From Stappia albiluteola (lineage in GTDB: Bacteria; Pseudomonadota; Alphaproteobacteria; Rhizobiales; Stappiaceae), in assembly GCF_014050225.1 (NCBI RefSeq), contig NZ_JACFXV010000043.1, forward strand, positions 589,825-653,824: a stretch of 64,000 nucleotides of DNA, given 5' to 3'. Shown here one piece after another: positions 55,750 through 64,000 of the stretch; within the stretch, counting starts at the first letter, position 1, and each line of letters opens with the position of its first letter. The translations under genes were made by a program, and so were the position numbers. Below the pieces are notes generated by a model. That model ran no database searches. It was not told where the DNA came from and saw nothing but the letters and a program-made list of their open reading frames with translations.

Positions 55750-56406
55750 ATGCCTGAGGTGATCTTCAACGGCCCGGCCGGACGCATCGAGGGCCGGTTC
55801 CACCCGGCGAAGAGCCGTACTGCGCCGATCGCGCTGGTGCTGCATCTGCACCCGCAATTCGGCGGGACGATGAACAACCAGATCGTCTATCAGCTCTATT
55901 ACATGTTCGCGAAGCGGGGCTTCGCCGTGCTGCGCTTCAACTTCCGCGGCGTCGGCAGAAGCCAGGGCTCCTTCGATCACGGCCAGGGCGAATTGTCGGA
56001 CGCGGCGGCGGCGCTCGACTGGGTGCAGACGGTGCATCCCGATGCCCGCGCCTGCTGGATCGCCGGCTTTTCCTTCGGCGCCTGGATCGGCATGCAACTG
56101 CTGATGCGCCGGCCCGAGGTGGAGGGCTTCATTTCCGTCGCCCCCCCGGCCAACCTGCACGATTTCTCGTTCCTGGCCCCCTGCCCGTCTTCCGGCCTGA
56201 TCGTCCATGGCGACACCGACAAGGTTGTACCTGGCAAGGACGTGCAGACGCTGGTCGACAAGCTGAAGACGCAAAAGGGCATCGTCATCGAACAGCAGAC
56301 GATCCCTGGCGCCAACCACTTTTTCGAGAACCATACCGAAGAGCTGATCGGCATTTGCGGCAACTATCTTGACCGCCGACTCGGCATCAAAACCGACGCA
56401 GCGTAA
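55750..56406 (+). CDS. Alpha/beta hydrolase
   Basis: A 218-aa serine hydrolase of the small cytosolic COG2945 type. The nucleophile is in WIAGFSFGAWIGMQL, the acid in GLIVHGDTDKVVPG and the histidine in PGANHFFENH. RFNFRGVGRSQGSFDHGQGE is the oxyanion-hole region typical of this group. The start MPEVIFNGPAGR is chosen by homology, with AAAGGACAGG upstream. Substrate unknown. Confidence 0.87.
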   Translation: MPEVIFNGPAGRIEGRFHPAKSRTAPIALVLHLHPQFGGTMNNQIVYQLYYMFAKRGFAVLRFNFRGVGRSQGSFDHGQGELSDAAAALDWVQTVHPDARACWIAGFSFGAWIGMQLLMRRPEVEGFISVAPPANLHDFSFLAPCPSSGLIVHGDTDKVVPGKDVQTLVDKLKTQKGIVIEQQTIPGANHFFENHTEELIGICGNYLDRRLGIKTDAA

Positions 56407-56510
56407 GGAACAATACGCACCTACAACCTTACGTCATCTTAACTTCTAGGTGTGAAAATCGCCCTTGCTATTCGGAGACAAAAACACAATAGCGAAAGGG
56501 CACTCCACCT

Positions 56511-57689
56511 GTGGTGATAGGCGTCAACGCTGCCTACCGGATCATCCGCAACCATGCTCCGAACAAGGAAGCCTTTGCGTTGCTCGATGCCGTGGGCGCT
56601 TATTGCTGGGCATACGACCCGCTCAGCGAGGAACTTTCCTGGCAACAAAGGGACGCGGACAGCCCTCTCGGCTACCGCGTCCTCAAGATTGACGTAAAAA
56701 AGGCATTGCTGCGCTACGACGAGCCCGACAGGCTGAAATTGCTGCGGGTGCTCACGGAGGCGCTGGAAAATGGCTTGTCCAATCCCGCCAAGGTGAAAGT
56801 CAACACCGAGAGCGGCCCAAGCGTCTATGAAATCGTCGGCAGCAGGACCGCCAGCCGTCAGCCCCCGCTCGTCGTCGGGCTGATGCGCGATTGCACGCAG
56901 GATCCCGCCAAATATGCCTATCTCATCGGCCTGCAGCAGGTCATGGGGTCCCTGCTGTCATCGCTGCAGAAAGCTGCGCTGATTGTCGATCGTAACGGGG
57001 TTATCAAATCCGCAAACAAGGCCTTCTTGCGCACATTCGGCATCGCCGACGCGCGGCAGCTGATCGGCCGCGATGTCCGCACAATCCCGAACCACCTGGG
57101 AAAAACCTTGTCCGCCAAATTCACGACCGTCTTGTCGGGTGGCACGGTCGCGCCCGGCACCGCACACTTCCTTTTGAGCAGCGGCAAGACGATCGACATG
57201 GAGTTCCAGATCCACGCATTCGCGTTGGACAAACCCTTCGGCGGCGTCGCCTTCCTGGGCGAAAGCATAAAAGCCAATCAGGGTATCGAAGCCGTCGAGT
57301 TGCTGGACTCCATACCGACCCCCATCCTTGTCGCGGACCTCAACAGTCGCCGGATCATCTACGCAAACAAGACCGGCAAGGGGGAACTCGGACTATCGCT
57401 GGAGCAAGTCGGCAAGGAGCGCCTCAGCGACAGGCTGATGAGCGAGGAGGATATCCATGACCTCGTCAGAGTGCTGGATACGATCGGCTGGGATCTGGGC
57501 CGCGTGTGGCAGATAGACACGCATCACGGCCTGAAGCGTCACTACCGCATCCGCACATGTTTCCAGGGCGATCCGGCAGCGAGACGGGTGGTGCTCGAAT
57601 TCCTGCCCGCGAAGCTGAAATCCGACGAACCGGCCAATGAAAAAGCACGCGGCTTCTTCGCCCGGCTCGCGGAATTCCGCTTCGGATGA
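56511..57689 (+). CDS. PAS-domain protein without an output domain
   Basis: A 392-aa cytosolic protein composed of PAS-like units. The middle PAS (about 142-245) is clearest, with LIVDRNGVIKSANKAFLRTF and a dimer-helix before it; a third (about 258-360) has PTPILVADLNSRRIIYANKT. The first about 130 residues are PAS-like but diverged. No kinase, GGDEF, HTH or HAMP follows. The start is GTG, 10 nt after an AAAGGG site. It probably acts by protein partnership; partners are unknown. Confidence 0.7.
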   Translation: MVIGVNAAYRIIRNHAPNKEAFALLDAVGAYCWAYDPLSEELSWQQRDADSPLGYRVLKIDVKKALLRYDEPDRLKLLRVLTEALENGLSNPAKVKVNTESGPSVYEIVGSRTASRQPPLVVGLMRDCTQDPAKYAYLIGLQQVMGSLLSSLQKAALIVDRNGVIKSANKAFLRTFGIADARQLIGRDVRTIPNHLGKTLSAKFTTVLSGGTVAPGTAHFLLSSGKTIDMEFQIHAFALDKPFGGVAFLGESIKANQGIEAVELLDSIPTPILVADLNSRRIIYANKTGKGELGLSLEQVGKERLSDRLMSEEDIHDLVRVLDTIGWDLGRVWQIDTHHGLKRHYRIRTCFQGDPAARRVVLEFLPAKLKSDEPANEKARGFFARLAEFRFG

Positions 57690-57758
57690 CGGCCTCGCCG
57701 CCAGGATAGCCGCACCGTCACCCGGCAAATACCGACGATTGCGAATGCCGCGCCGCGA

Positions 57759-58145
57759 TCAGTTGCCCGGCGTCCAGGCCTGGTAGTCGCCGGAAACCTT
57801 GGGCCGCTGATCCTCGGTCAGGATGGAGCCCTGCGGCCGATAGGCGGCGGCAGTGCCGGTCAGGTTGGGCTTGTGATCCTTCTGCCATTCGCGCGGCGCA
57901 TAATTCTCGTCAACCGGCGGCGTGTCGACGCGGTGATGCATCCAGCCATGCCAGCCGGGCGGGATGGTCGAAGCTTCCGCCAGGCCATTGTAGATGACCC
58001 AGCGCTTCTTGCCGCCCCGCTCGCGGTAGTACTTGTTGCCGAACTGGTCGGCGCCAACGTACTCGCCCTTGCGCCAGGTGAAGAACCGCGTTCCCCAGGT
58101 CGCGCTGTTCCACCAGGTAAAGAACTGAACGAAGAGGCTGTTCAT
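57759..58145 (-). CDS. Complex I accessory subunit NDUFA12-like
   Basis: A 128-aa protein of the NDUFA12/B17.2 family, an accessory subunit of NADH:ubiquinone oxidoreductase found in mitochondria and alphaproteobacteria. Family motifs are VGADQFGNKYYRERGGKKRW, VIYNGLAEASTIPPGWHGWM and KDHKPNLTGTAAAYRP. The start MNSLFVQFFTWWNS follows AGGAG at 11 nt. It is encoded away from the nuo genes, as usual. Confidence 0.93.
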   Translation of the reverse strand: MNSLFVQFFTWWNSATWGTRFFTWRKGEYVGADQFGNKYYRERGGKKRWVIYNGLAEASTIPPGWHGWMHHRVDTPPVDENYAPREWQKDHKPNLTGTAAAYRPQGSILTEDQRPKVSGDYQAWTPGN

Positions 58146-58281
58146 CGCGCAGGGCGCTCCTGTCTTGAGCCGAATTCCCGGCCGAAAATTCGGCGCGACT
58201 ATGCCGCGCGACCGCCTGCCTGTCCAGTGCCGTGGAAATGAAGATGGCAAGAAAATACGGCCGGGCGGCTGCCTGCCCCGC

Positions 58282-58932
58282 TCACTGTTTCACGCGCACA
58301 GCCGCGAACTGGTCCTTCCGGGCGGGCTCCGGCTGCGTTTCGACCGGCTTGGGCAGGCGCTTGGCTTCGCGCGCGGCGACCTTGCCGGCGAGCTTGCCGC
58401 GTTCCGCCTCGACCTTCGCCCAGTGTTCGCCGAAGGCCTTCCACTTGCGCGCCTTCTCGTCGAGGCGCTCGGCAACGCCGGCGATGCGGAAACGCTCGCC
58501 CGGGCCAAGCTCCAGGTCGCGGCCGTCGCGCAGGGTCCATTGCAGGCGGTCGAAAAGGATGGACGGAGAAATCGGCTTGACCAGGACATTCTGGGCGCCT
58601 GCCCGCAGAACCTTGTCCACCAGCGTGCGTGTGCCGTGTGCGGTAACGAACAGGATGGGCAGGTAACAAAGCGGCGCCATCTTGCGGTGACGCAGGCGGC
58701 AGAGAAGCTGGTAGCCGCTTACAGGCTTCATGTGCCAGTCGGTGAGAATCAGATTCGGCGGATCGATGCGCATGGCCTCGATCGCCTCCTCCACGCCATC
58801 GAACGTACGCACGCGGCGGACACGGAAACTCAGCAAGGTGGAGCGCAGGATTGCCTGCATCGGCTTGGAATCATCGACGACGGCAATATCGAGATCCTCG
58901 ATGACCCGGCCGAAAGCATAGTGTTTCGTCAT
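58282..58932 (-). CDS. Single-domain response regulator with a basic helical tail
   Basis: A 216-aa protein. Residues about 14-135 form a receiver domain: acidic pocket IAVVDDSKPM, phospho-Asp in LILTDWHMKPVSGYQLL, Thr in ILFVTAHG and Lys in NVLVKPISPSILF. The C-terminal about 70 residues are Lys/Arg/Glu-rich helix without HTH or enzymatic motifs, so the output is probably a protein contact. No histidine kinase gene lies nearby. ATG follows GGAGCGGGCATCCGA. Confidence 0.85.
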   Translation of the reverse strand: MTKHYAFGRVIEDLDIAVVDDSKPMQAILRSTLLSFRVRRVRTFDGVEEAIEAMRIDPPNLILTDWHMKPVSGYQLLCRLRHRKMAPLCYLPILFVTAHGTRTLVDKVLRAGAQNVLVKPISPSILFDRLQWTLRDGRDLELGPGERFRIAGVAERLDEKARKWKAFGEHWAKVEAERGKLAGKVAAREAKRLPKPVETQPEPARKDQFAAVRVKQ

Positions 58933-59225
58933 TCGGATGCCCGCTCCCGGCGCAAGACCCAGGCAGGCAATCCCCCTGGCCGAAGATCAATCAACCATAC
59001 GTGGCTTTCGCACCGGTTCACCTAACGACAGCAATTTTCATCGAAATTTCATCAAACTCGCCGGGACGAACTGTCCGGCGGCCTGTCGACGGACCCTATT
59101 CCCCCGGGAAAAGCGGCGGCAATTGGCGGCCTGGACGTCCCCCGAAGGCGGGCGGGGTTGCCCTATTACCTTAGGGAAATCATTTCTCTCCCGTTCCCCG
59201 CACAATCCTCATTATCCACATCGAC

Positions 59226-59241
59226 ACACTAGATATTGGGC
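59226..59241. promoter_or_regulatory. NrdR-box-like site 1
   Basis: ACACTAGATATTGGGC matches 13 of 16 positions of the NrdR box as I recall it (acaCwAtATaTwGtgt). NrdR is the ATP/dATP-responsive repressor of ribonucleotide reductase genes. Located about 600 bp before nrdJ. Confidence 0.55.
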
Positions 59242-59256
59242 AGGTCACAAAAAGAC

Positions 59257-59272
59257 CCACAACAGGTTGCTC
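59257..59272. promoter_or_regulatory. NrdR-box-like site 2 (degenerate)
   Basis: Contains CAA-N4-TTG aligned with the conserved core C-w-A-N4-T-w-G of site 1, exactly 31 bp away (three helical turns), the spacing usual for paired NrdR boxes. Outside the core it matches poorly. Confidence 0.45.
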
Positions 59273-59279
59273 GAGACGC

Positions 59280-59308
59280 TTGACCGTCACGAACGATTCA
59301 CATTACCT
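59280..59308 (+). promoter_or_regulatory. Candidate promoter upstream of nrdJ
   Basis: TTGACC (59280-59285), 17 bp, TTACCT (59303-59308). Transcription would begin near 59315, immediately downstream of the two NrdR-like sites, leaving a 5' leader of about 520 nt. Confidence 0.4.
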
Positions 59309-59319
59309 TGAATCCAGTC

Positions 59320-59620
59320 GCGGGATGCGTCCTGACCGGCAGAATTCCAGGTGGGTTCTGACGGTCGAGGGTTTCCGGGTCGGGCACCAAAACCCGATCC
59401 TGGCGTTCTGGGGCGGGGCAAAATTCCTGCCCGGGGAAACCCGGGTTTCCAGTTTCATGTGCAAGACCCTGACCAGGCGGCGTCCCGTGCGATTCCGCCG
59501 ACGGTTTCTTGCGGCCCCTGGCCAGCCGTTTCCCGGACGCATTTTCCGGGGAGACCGGCATTGGCCGGCTCCAGCCTGTCACAGCGATCCTTGCACCCTT
59601 TTTCGTGCGGGATCCGTTGC
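59320..59620 (+). other. Structured non-coding leader of nrdJ
   Basis: Part of the 901-bp gene-free stretch 58933-59833. Several GC-rich hairpins are visible: TCGGG/CCCGA (59390 region), GGGCA/TGCCC (59415-59433) and a perfect palindrome GGAAACCCGGGTTTCC (59435-59450), then CCGG-rich repeats near 59540-59575. Open frames here have no ribosome binding sites or recognisable products. Cobalamin-riboswitch landmarks were looked for and not found. Confidence 0.4.
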
Positions 59621-59833
59621 GGGAACACAGCATATCGTGACTTCGGGGGCTTTTGATGCTATATTTAGTATTAATTGGCCACTTCGCGCTTTAAGCCGGG
59701 CTTCAACCGGCGGATGACAGGGCGGCGTTGATCCGAAACAGCGAGCGGGGCGAATTCCAGCTTCCGGGCGCTGCGTGAAACGCCAACACACCGCTCCTTG
59801 CAGGATGCGGGAACACGAAGAAGGGGCAGTGAG

Positions 59834-62800
59834 ATGCGGATCGAGCGGCGCTATACCAAGGAAGGCCAGTCTCCCTACGCCGAGATCGAATTCCGGACGA
59901 CCACGAGCGAGATCCGCAATCCGGACGGCTCGATCGTGTTCCAGCTGGCCGACATCCAGGTACCGGCGCAGTTTTCCCAGGTTGCCGCCGACATCCTGGC
60001 CCAGAAGTATTTCCGCAAGGCCGGAGTGCCGGCCCGCCTGAAGGCGGTGGAGGAAAACACCGTCCCCTCCTGGCTGTGGCGCAAGGAAGCCGACACCAAG
60101 GCGCTGGCCAAGCTGCCGGAAAAGGATCGCCACGGTTCCGAGATCGATGCCCGGCAGGTCTTCGACCGGCTGGCCGGCACCTGGACCTACTGGGGCTGGA
60201 AGGGCGGCTATTTCGACACGGAAGCCGATGCGCAGACCTTCTATGACGAACTGCGCTACATGCTCGCCACGCAGAAGGTGGCGCCGAATTCGCCGCAGTG
60301 GTTCAACACCGGCCTGCACTGGGCCTATGGCATCGACGGCCCGAGCCAGGGCCACTTCTACGTCGACTTCAAGACCGGCAAGCTGACCCGCTCGGCCACC
60401 GCCTACGAGCACCCGCAGCCGCATGCCTGCTTCATCCAGTCGGTCGAGGACGATCTCGTCAACGAGAACGGCATCATGGACCTGTGGGTGCGCGAGGCGC
60501 GGCTGTTCAAATACGGCTCGGGCACCGGCTCCAACTTCTCCCGCCTGCGCTCCGAGGGAGAGAAGCTTTCGGGCGGCGGGAAGTCCTCCGGCCTGATGAG
60601 CTTCCTGAAGATCGGCGACCGCGCGGCCGGCGCCATCAAGTCGGGCGGCACGACGCGGCGCGCGGCCAAGATGGTCGTGGTCGACATCGACCATCCCGAC
60701 ATCGAGGACTACATCAACTGGAAGGTCAAGGAGGAGCAGAAGGTTGCCGCGCTGGTGACCGGCTCCAAGATCTGCCAGAAGCACCTGACCGCCATCATGA
60801 AGGCCTGCGTCAACTGCGACGGCCCCGGCGACGACTGCTACGACCCGGCCAAGAACCCGGCCCTGAAGCGCGAGATCCGCGCCGCCAAGAAGATGATGGT
60901 GCCGGAGAACTACATCTACCGCGTCATCCAGTTCGCCCGTCAGGGCTACACGGGGATCGAGTTCCCGACCTACAATACCGACTGGGACTCCGAGGCGTAT
61001 CTGACTGTCGCAGGCCAGAACTCCAACAACTCGGTACGTGTCACCGACGGCTTCCTGAAGGCGGTGATCGACGACGACACCTGGGATCTGACGGCGCGCC
61101 GCGACGGCAAGGTGATGAAGACCGTCAAGGCGAAGGAGCTTTGGGAGCAGATCGGCTATGCGGCCTGGGCTTCCGCCGATCCCGGCATCCAGTACCACAC
61201 CACGATCAACGACTGGCACACCTGCCCGGCCTCCGGCGAGATCCGCGCGTCCAATCCGTGCTCGGAATACATGTTCCTGGACGACACTGCCTGCAATCTC
61301 GCCTCGCTGAACCTGCTGCAGTTCCGCCGCGAGGACCGCTCGTTCGATCATGCGTCCTTCGAGCATGCGGTCAGGCTGTGGACAATCGTGCTGGAAGTCT
61401 CGGTGCTGATGGCGCAGTTCCCCTCCAAGGAGATCGCGCAGCTTTCCTACGAGTTCCGCACGCTTGGCCTGGGCTACGCCAATATCGGCGGCCTGCTGAT
61501 GACCTCCGGCATCTCCTATGACAGCGACGAAGGCCGCGCGCTCTGCGGCGCCATCACCGCGATCATGACGGGCGTCGCCTATGCGACCTCGGCGGAGCTT
61601 GCCGGCGAGCTCGGCGCCTTCCCCGGCTACAAGAAGAACGCCAAGCACATGCTGCGCGTGATGCGCAACCATCGCCGCGCCGCCTATGGCGAGGAACAGG
61701 GCTACGAGGGCCTGAGCACCAACCCGGTGCCGCTCGACCATGCCTCCTGCCCCGATCCGGTGCTGGTGGAACGGGCGAAGATTGCCTGGGACCGCGCACT
61801 GGAGCTTGGCGAAAAGCACGGCTACCGCAACGCCCAGTCGACGGTGATCGCGCCGACCGGCACGATCGGCCTGGTGATGGATTGCGACACCACGGGCATC
61901 GAGCCGGACTTCGCGCTGGTGAAGTTCAAGAAGCTGGCCGGCGGCGGCTACTTCAAGATCATCAACCGCGCGGTGCCGGAAGCGCTGCGGGCGCTCGGCT
62001 ACAAGGAAAGCGAGATCGCCGAGATCGAGGCCTATGCGGTCGGCCACGGCTCGATCGACCAGGCGCCGGGCATCAATCCTGGCTCTCTGCGGGCACGCGG
62101 CTTCACCGACGAGGCGCTGGCGAAGCTCGCGGCGTCGCTGAAGTCGGCCTTCGACATCAAGTTCGTCTTCAACCGCTGGACGCTCGGCGACGACTTCCTG
62201 GTCAAGTCGCTCGCCGTGCCGGCGGACAAGCTGAACGATCCGGAGTTCGACCTCCTCTCCTTCCTCGGCTTCACGAAGGGCGAGGTCGAGGCGGCCAACA
62301 CCCACGTCTGCGGCGCGATGACGCTGGAAGGCGCACCGCACCTGAAGTTCGAGCACTATCCTGTGTTCGACTGCGCCAACCCCTGCGGACGCATCGGCAA
62401 GCGCTACCTTTCGGTGGAAAGCCACATCCGCATGATGGCTGCGGCCCAGCCCTTCATCTCCGGTGCGATCTCCAAGACGATCAACATGCCGAACAACGCC
62501 ACCGTCGAGGAGTGCAAGGAAGCCTACATGCTGTCCTGGCGGCTGGCGCTGAAGGCCAACGCGCTCTATCGCGACGGCTCCAAGCTCTCGCAGCCGCTGA
62601 ACTCGCAGCTGCTGGCGGACGCCGAGGACGACGAGGAGGATGCGGTGGAAGCGCTCGTCGCCCAGCCGCAGGCCGCGCGGGCCGAGGTGATCGCCGAGCG
62701 CATCGTCGAACGCATCGTGGAGCGCGCCGTGCGCTCGCGCGAAAAGATGCCCGACCGGCGCAAGGGCTATACCCAGAAGGCGCGCGTCGGCGGCCACAAG

Positions 62801-63529
62801 GTCTACCTGACCACCGGCGAATACGGCGACGGCCGCCTCGGCGAGATCTTCATCGACATGCACAAGGAAGGGGCCGCCTTCCGCTCGCTGATGAACAACT
62901 TCGCCATCGCCATCTCGCTCGGCCTGCAATACGGCGTGCCGCTGGAGGAATATGTCGACGCCTTCACCTTCACCCGCTTCGAGCCGGCGGGCATGGTGCA
63001 GGGCAACGAGGCGATCAAGAGCGCGACCTCGATCCTCGACTACATCTTCCGCGAACTGGCCGTGTCCTATCTCGGCCGCAACGACCTGGCGCATGTGCCG
63101 CCGGAGGCGATCGGCAACACGGTGCTCTCCAGCGGAGCGAACGAAGGCCGCGCCGACGATCCGCACCATCCGGTCGTCTCGCACGGCCTGGTGCGCGGCC
63201 AGACCGAGCGCTTCCGCCTCGTGAGCAAGCCGAACGAGCCGGCCGGCTCCCTCTCCTCCGCGCCTTCGGCCCGCAGCGGCGGCGGCGCACGGGCGCAGAC
63301 GGCGGCGGTCGCCACCGCCTTCCGCCGCGACGCGGCAGCGGAGGCCGAGCCGGAGATCCCGGTCGGCACGTCGGAGGCCCCGGCGCCCAGCATCGCCCAG
63401 AAGGTCGCCCAGGCACGGATGAAGGGCTACGAAGGCGAAAGCTGCCCGGAATGCGGCAACTTCACCATGGTGCGCAACGGCACCTGCCTGAAGTGCGACA
63501 CCTGCGGCTCGACCAGCGGCTGCAGCTGA
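59834..63529 (+). CDS. nrdJ: Adenosylcobalamin-dependent ribonucleotide reductase (class II)
   Basis: A 1231-aa B12-dependent reductase making deoxyribonucleotides without oxygen. Active-site regions include [35 protein letters not shown] and [12 protein letters not shown]. The C-terminal about 30 residues form a zinc-ribbon-like segment, [20 protein letters not shown] followed by CGSTSGCS, with redox-active cysteines. An Ala/Glu-rich insertion near residues 945-985 is typical of the alphaproteobacterial form. Start [15 protein letters not shown] with AAGGGG upstream. No other reductase is in the window. Confidence 0.96.
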   Translation: MRIERRYTKEGQSPYAEIEFRTTTSEIRNPDGSIVFQLADIQVPAQFSQVAADILAQKYFRKAGVPARLKAVEENTVPSWLWRKEADTKALAKLPEKDRHGSEIDARQVFDRLAGTWTYWGWKGGYFDTEADAQTFYDELRYMLATQKVAPNSPQWFNTGLHWAYGIDGPSQGHFYVDFKTGKLTRSATAYEHPQPHACFIQSVEDDLVNENGIMDLWVREARLFKYGSGTGSNFSRLRSEGEKLSGGGKSSGLMSFLKIGDRAAGAIKSGGTTRRAAKMVVVDIDHPDIEDYINWKVKEEQKVAALVTGSKICQKHLTAIMKACVNCDGPGDDCYDPAKNPALKREIRAAKKMMVPENYIYRVIQFARQGYTGIEFPTYNTDWDSEAYLTVAGQNSNNSVRVTDGFLKAVIDDDTWDLTARRDGKVMKTVKAKELWEQIGYAAWASADPGIQYHTTINDWHTCPASGEIRASNPCSEYMFLDDTACNLASLNLLQFRREDRSFDHASFEHAVRLWTIVLEVSVLMAQFPSKEIAQLSYEFRTLGLGYANIGGLLMTSGISYDSDEGRALCGAITAIMTGVAYATSAELAGELGAFPGYKKNAKHMLRVMRNHRRAAYGEEQGYEGLSTNPVPLDHASCPDPVLVERAKIAWDRALELGEKHGYRNAQSTVIAPTGTIGLVMDCDTTGIEPDFALVKFKKLAGGGYFKIINRAVPEALRALGYKESEIAEIEAYAVGHGSIDQAPGINPGSLRARGFTDEALAKLAASLKSAFDIKFVFNRWTLGDDFLVKSLAVPADKLNDPEFDLLSFLGFTKGEVEAANTHVCGAMTLEGAPHLKFEHYPVFDCANPCGRIGKRYLSVESHIRMMAAAQPFISGAISKTINMPNNATVEECKEAYMLSWRLALKANALYRDGSKLSQPLNSQLLADAEDDEEDAVEALVAQPQAARAEVIAERIVERIVERAVRSREKMPDRRKGYTQKARVGGHKVYLTTGEYGDGRLGEIFIDMHKEGAAFRSLMNNFAIAISLGLQYGVPLEEYVDAFTFTRFEPAGMVQGNEAIKSATSILDYIFRELAVSYLGRNDLAHVPPEAIGNTVLSSGANEGRADDPHHPVVSHGLVRGQTERFRLVSKPNEPAGSLSSAPSARSGGGARAQTAAVATAFRRDAAAEAEPEIPVGTSEAPAPSIAQKVAQARMKGYEGESCPECGNFTMVRNGTCLKCDTCGSTSGCS

Positions 63530-63558
63530 CCGGGGTTGGACGGTTCGACGTCAATTAG

Positions 63559-63594
63559 AAAACCCGCCCGATCGAAGACGATCGGGCGGGTTTT
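63559..63594 (+). terminator. Rho-independent terminator of nrdJ
   Basis: AAAACCCGCCCGATCG, loop AAGA, CGATCGGGCGGGTTTT: a perfect 16-bp inverted repeat ending in TTTTGTCTTG, 29 bp after nrdJ. The A/T ends make it usable in both directions. Confidence 0.92.
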
Positions 63595-63700
63595 GTCTTG
63601 CCGAGGAAGGCGACAGGCGCTTCCGGCGGAGAGCAGCCATTCGTTGAAAAATGGAGCGAACGGCTGCGATCGAGACCATCGCGGGCATCCGCCGCCCGCG

Positions 63701-64000
63701 CTATTCGACCACTTCGATCTCGCTTGGCCGCCAGGACTTGTCGAAGAACGACGCAAGCGGACTGTAGAGCCGCAGGATGGTGACCCAGCCCTTTTGCGGA
63801 TCGGTCTGGATCCAGTTGCCGCGCGCTACGCCTTCGGGCTGCTCCGGCGCGAACCAGACTGTCGTCGTCCCGTCCTCCGCAGCTTCGGCAGCAGGTGACG
63901 GATAGCTTTGGCTGCCGGCACGCGGGTACTTTTGCGGTGTCACCAGCATCGAGCGCGTCTGATTGTCATAGAGCGTGAAGGACCAGAACGCCGCCGCCGG
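63701..64000 (-). CDS. DUF1254/DUF1214 protein, C-terminal part (truncated by window edge)
   Basis: The last about 99 codons of a gene entering from the right: AAAFWSFTLYDNQTRSML, then GTTTVWFAPEQPEGVARGNW, IQTDPQKGWVTILRLYSPLA and DKSWRPSEIEVVE. These match the C-terminal DUF1214 domain, normally fused behind DUF1254. Proteins of this kind are often secreted; function unknown. The N-terminus is outside the window. Confidence 0.82.
   Translation of the reverse strand, partial: PAAAFWSFTLYDNQTRSMLVTPQKYPRAGSQSYPSPAAEAAEDGTTTVWFAPEQPEGVARGNWIQTDPQKGWVTILRLYSPLASFFDKSWRPSEIEVVE

Noticed and set aside
59280..59717. A 145-codon open frame in the nrdJ upstream gap.
   Set aside because: No ribosome binding site, no recognisable domain and Arg/Pro-rich composition; the region looks like structured non-coding DNA.
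59315..59833. Cobalamin riboswitch in the nrdJ leader.
   Set aside because: I looked for the B12-box consensus and the GCCACTG core and found neither. A covariance search would be decisive.
59579..63184. A 1201-codon open frame antisense to nrdJ.
   Set aside because: It is a reading-frame shadow of a GC-rich gene: the composition is Arg/Gly/Ala/His/Asp-rich with no domains, while the plus strand encodes an unmistakable NrdJ.

Overview
The window is a GC-rich chromosomal segment of an alphaproteobacterium, most likely Rhizobiaceae (Rhizobium/Agrobacterium/Ensifer/Shinella group). Supporting traits are a heterotetrameric sarcosine oxidase locus, a fused TrpE(G) anthranilate synthase preceded by a Trp-Trp-Trp leader peptide, a NDUFA12-type complex I subunit, a B12-dependent ribonucleotide reductase, a suf locus with two cysteine desulfurases, a rhizobial-type palindromic intergenic repeat and a TctCBA carrier. 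No tRNA, rRNA, CRISPR array, prophage or complete insertion sequence was seen. Most of the window is ordinary core and metabolic chromosome.

Layout. 1-3014 (minus): sarcosine oxidase soxB-soxD-soxA, with soxA running off the left edge. 3.1-6.1 kb: a DUF423 gene and a tungstate ABC transporter tupBCA with a compact structured leader. 6.1-10.9 kb: a translationally coupled GNAT/C-N hydrolase pair, a small membrane ORF, a DeoR regulator, an FAA hydrolase, a TauE/SafE exporter and an Lrp regulator. 11-19.3 kb: a saccharopine-dehydrogenase-like enzyme, a K+/H+ antiporter, ChaN-like lipoprotein, thiolase, and mmsA with a divergent LysR regulator. 19.5-26.7 kb: a chemoreceptor, an MFS transporter, two small membrane proteins, a phosphonate monoester hydrolase-like sulfatase, a pirin and a BigR/SqrR-type ArsR repressor with two candidate operators.

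26.9-41.1 kb: an M20 peptidase and a peptide-type substrate-binding protein (plus strand) are separated from two matching permeases, a double ATPase and a ROK protein (also plus strand) by about 6 kb of minus-strand genes (L,D-transpeptidase, tctCBA, Na/Pi symporter). This looks like one uptake operon split by an insertion or rearrangement. The ROK protein has lost all four expected zinc ligands. A 264-bp MITE-like element follows at 41.17-41.43 kb.

41.6-47.3 kb: a ferric-reductase-like flavocytochrome with a coupled 36-aa membrane ORF, a secreted Tyr-rich protein, a glycerophosphodiesterase, rpsU (apparently starting at CTG) and the trpL-attenuator-trpE unit. 47.3-55.4 kb (minus): one long iron-sulfur operon, a NifS-like desulfurase then sufBCDS, a DUF59 gene and sufA, continuing into tenA and a TfoX-like gene. 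55.7-64 kb: an alpha/beta hydrolase, a PAS-only protein, a NDUFA12-like subunit, a receiver protein, and nrdJ preceded by about 900 bp of non-coding DNA with NrdR-box-like sites and strong secondary structure. The last 300 bases hold the C-terminus of a DUF1254/DUF1214 protein.

The most interesting points are the complete trp attenuator with mutually exclusive hairpins, the CTG start of rpsU, the SqrR/BigR-like repressor lacking its second sensor cysteine, the zinc-less ROK protein in a split transporter operon, and the nrdJ upstream region. Nothing was found that clearly qualifies as a wholly new multi-gene system.
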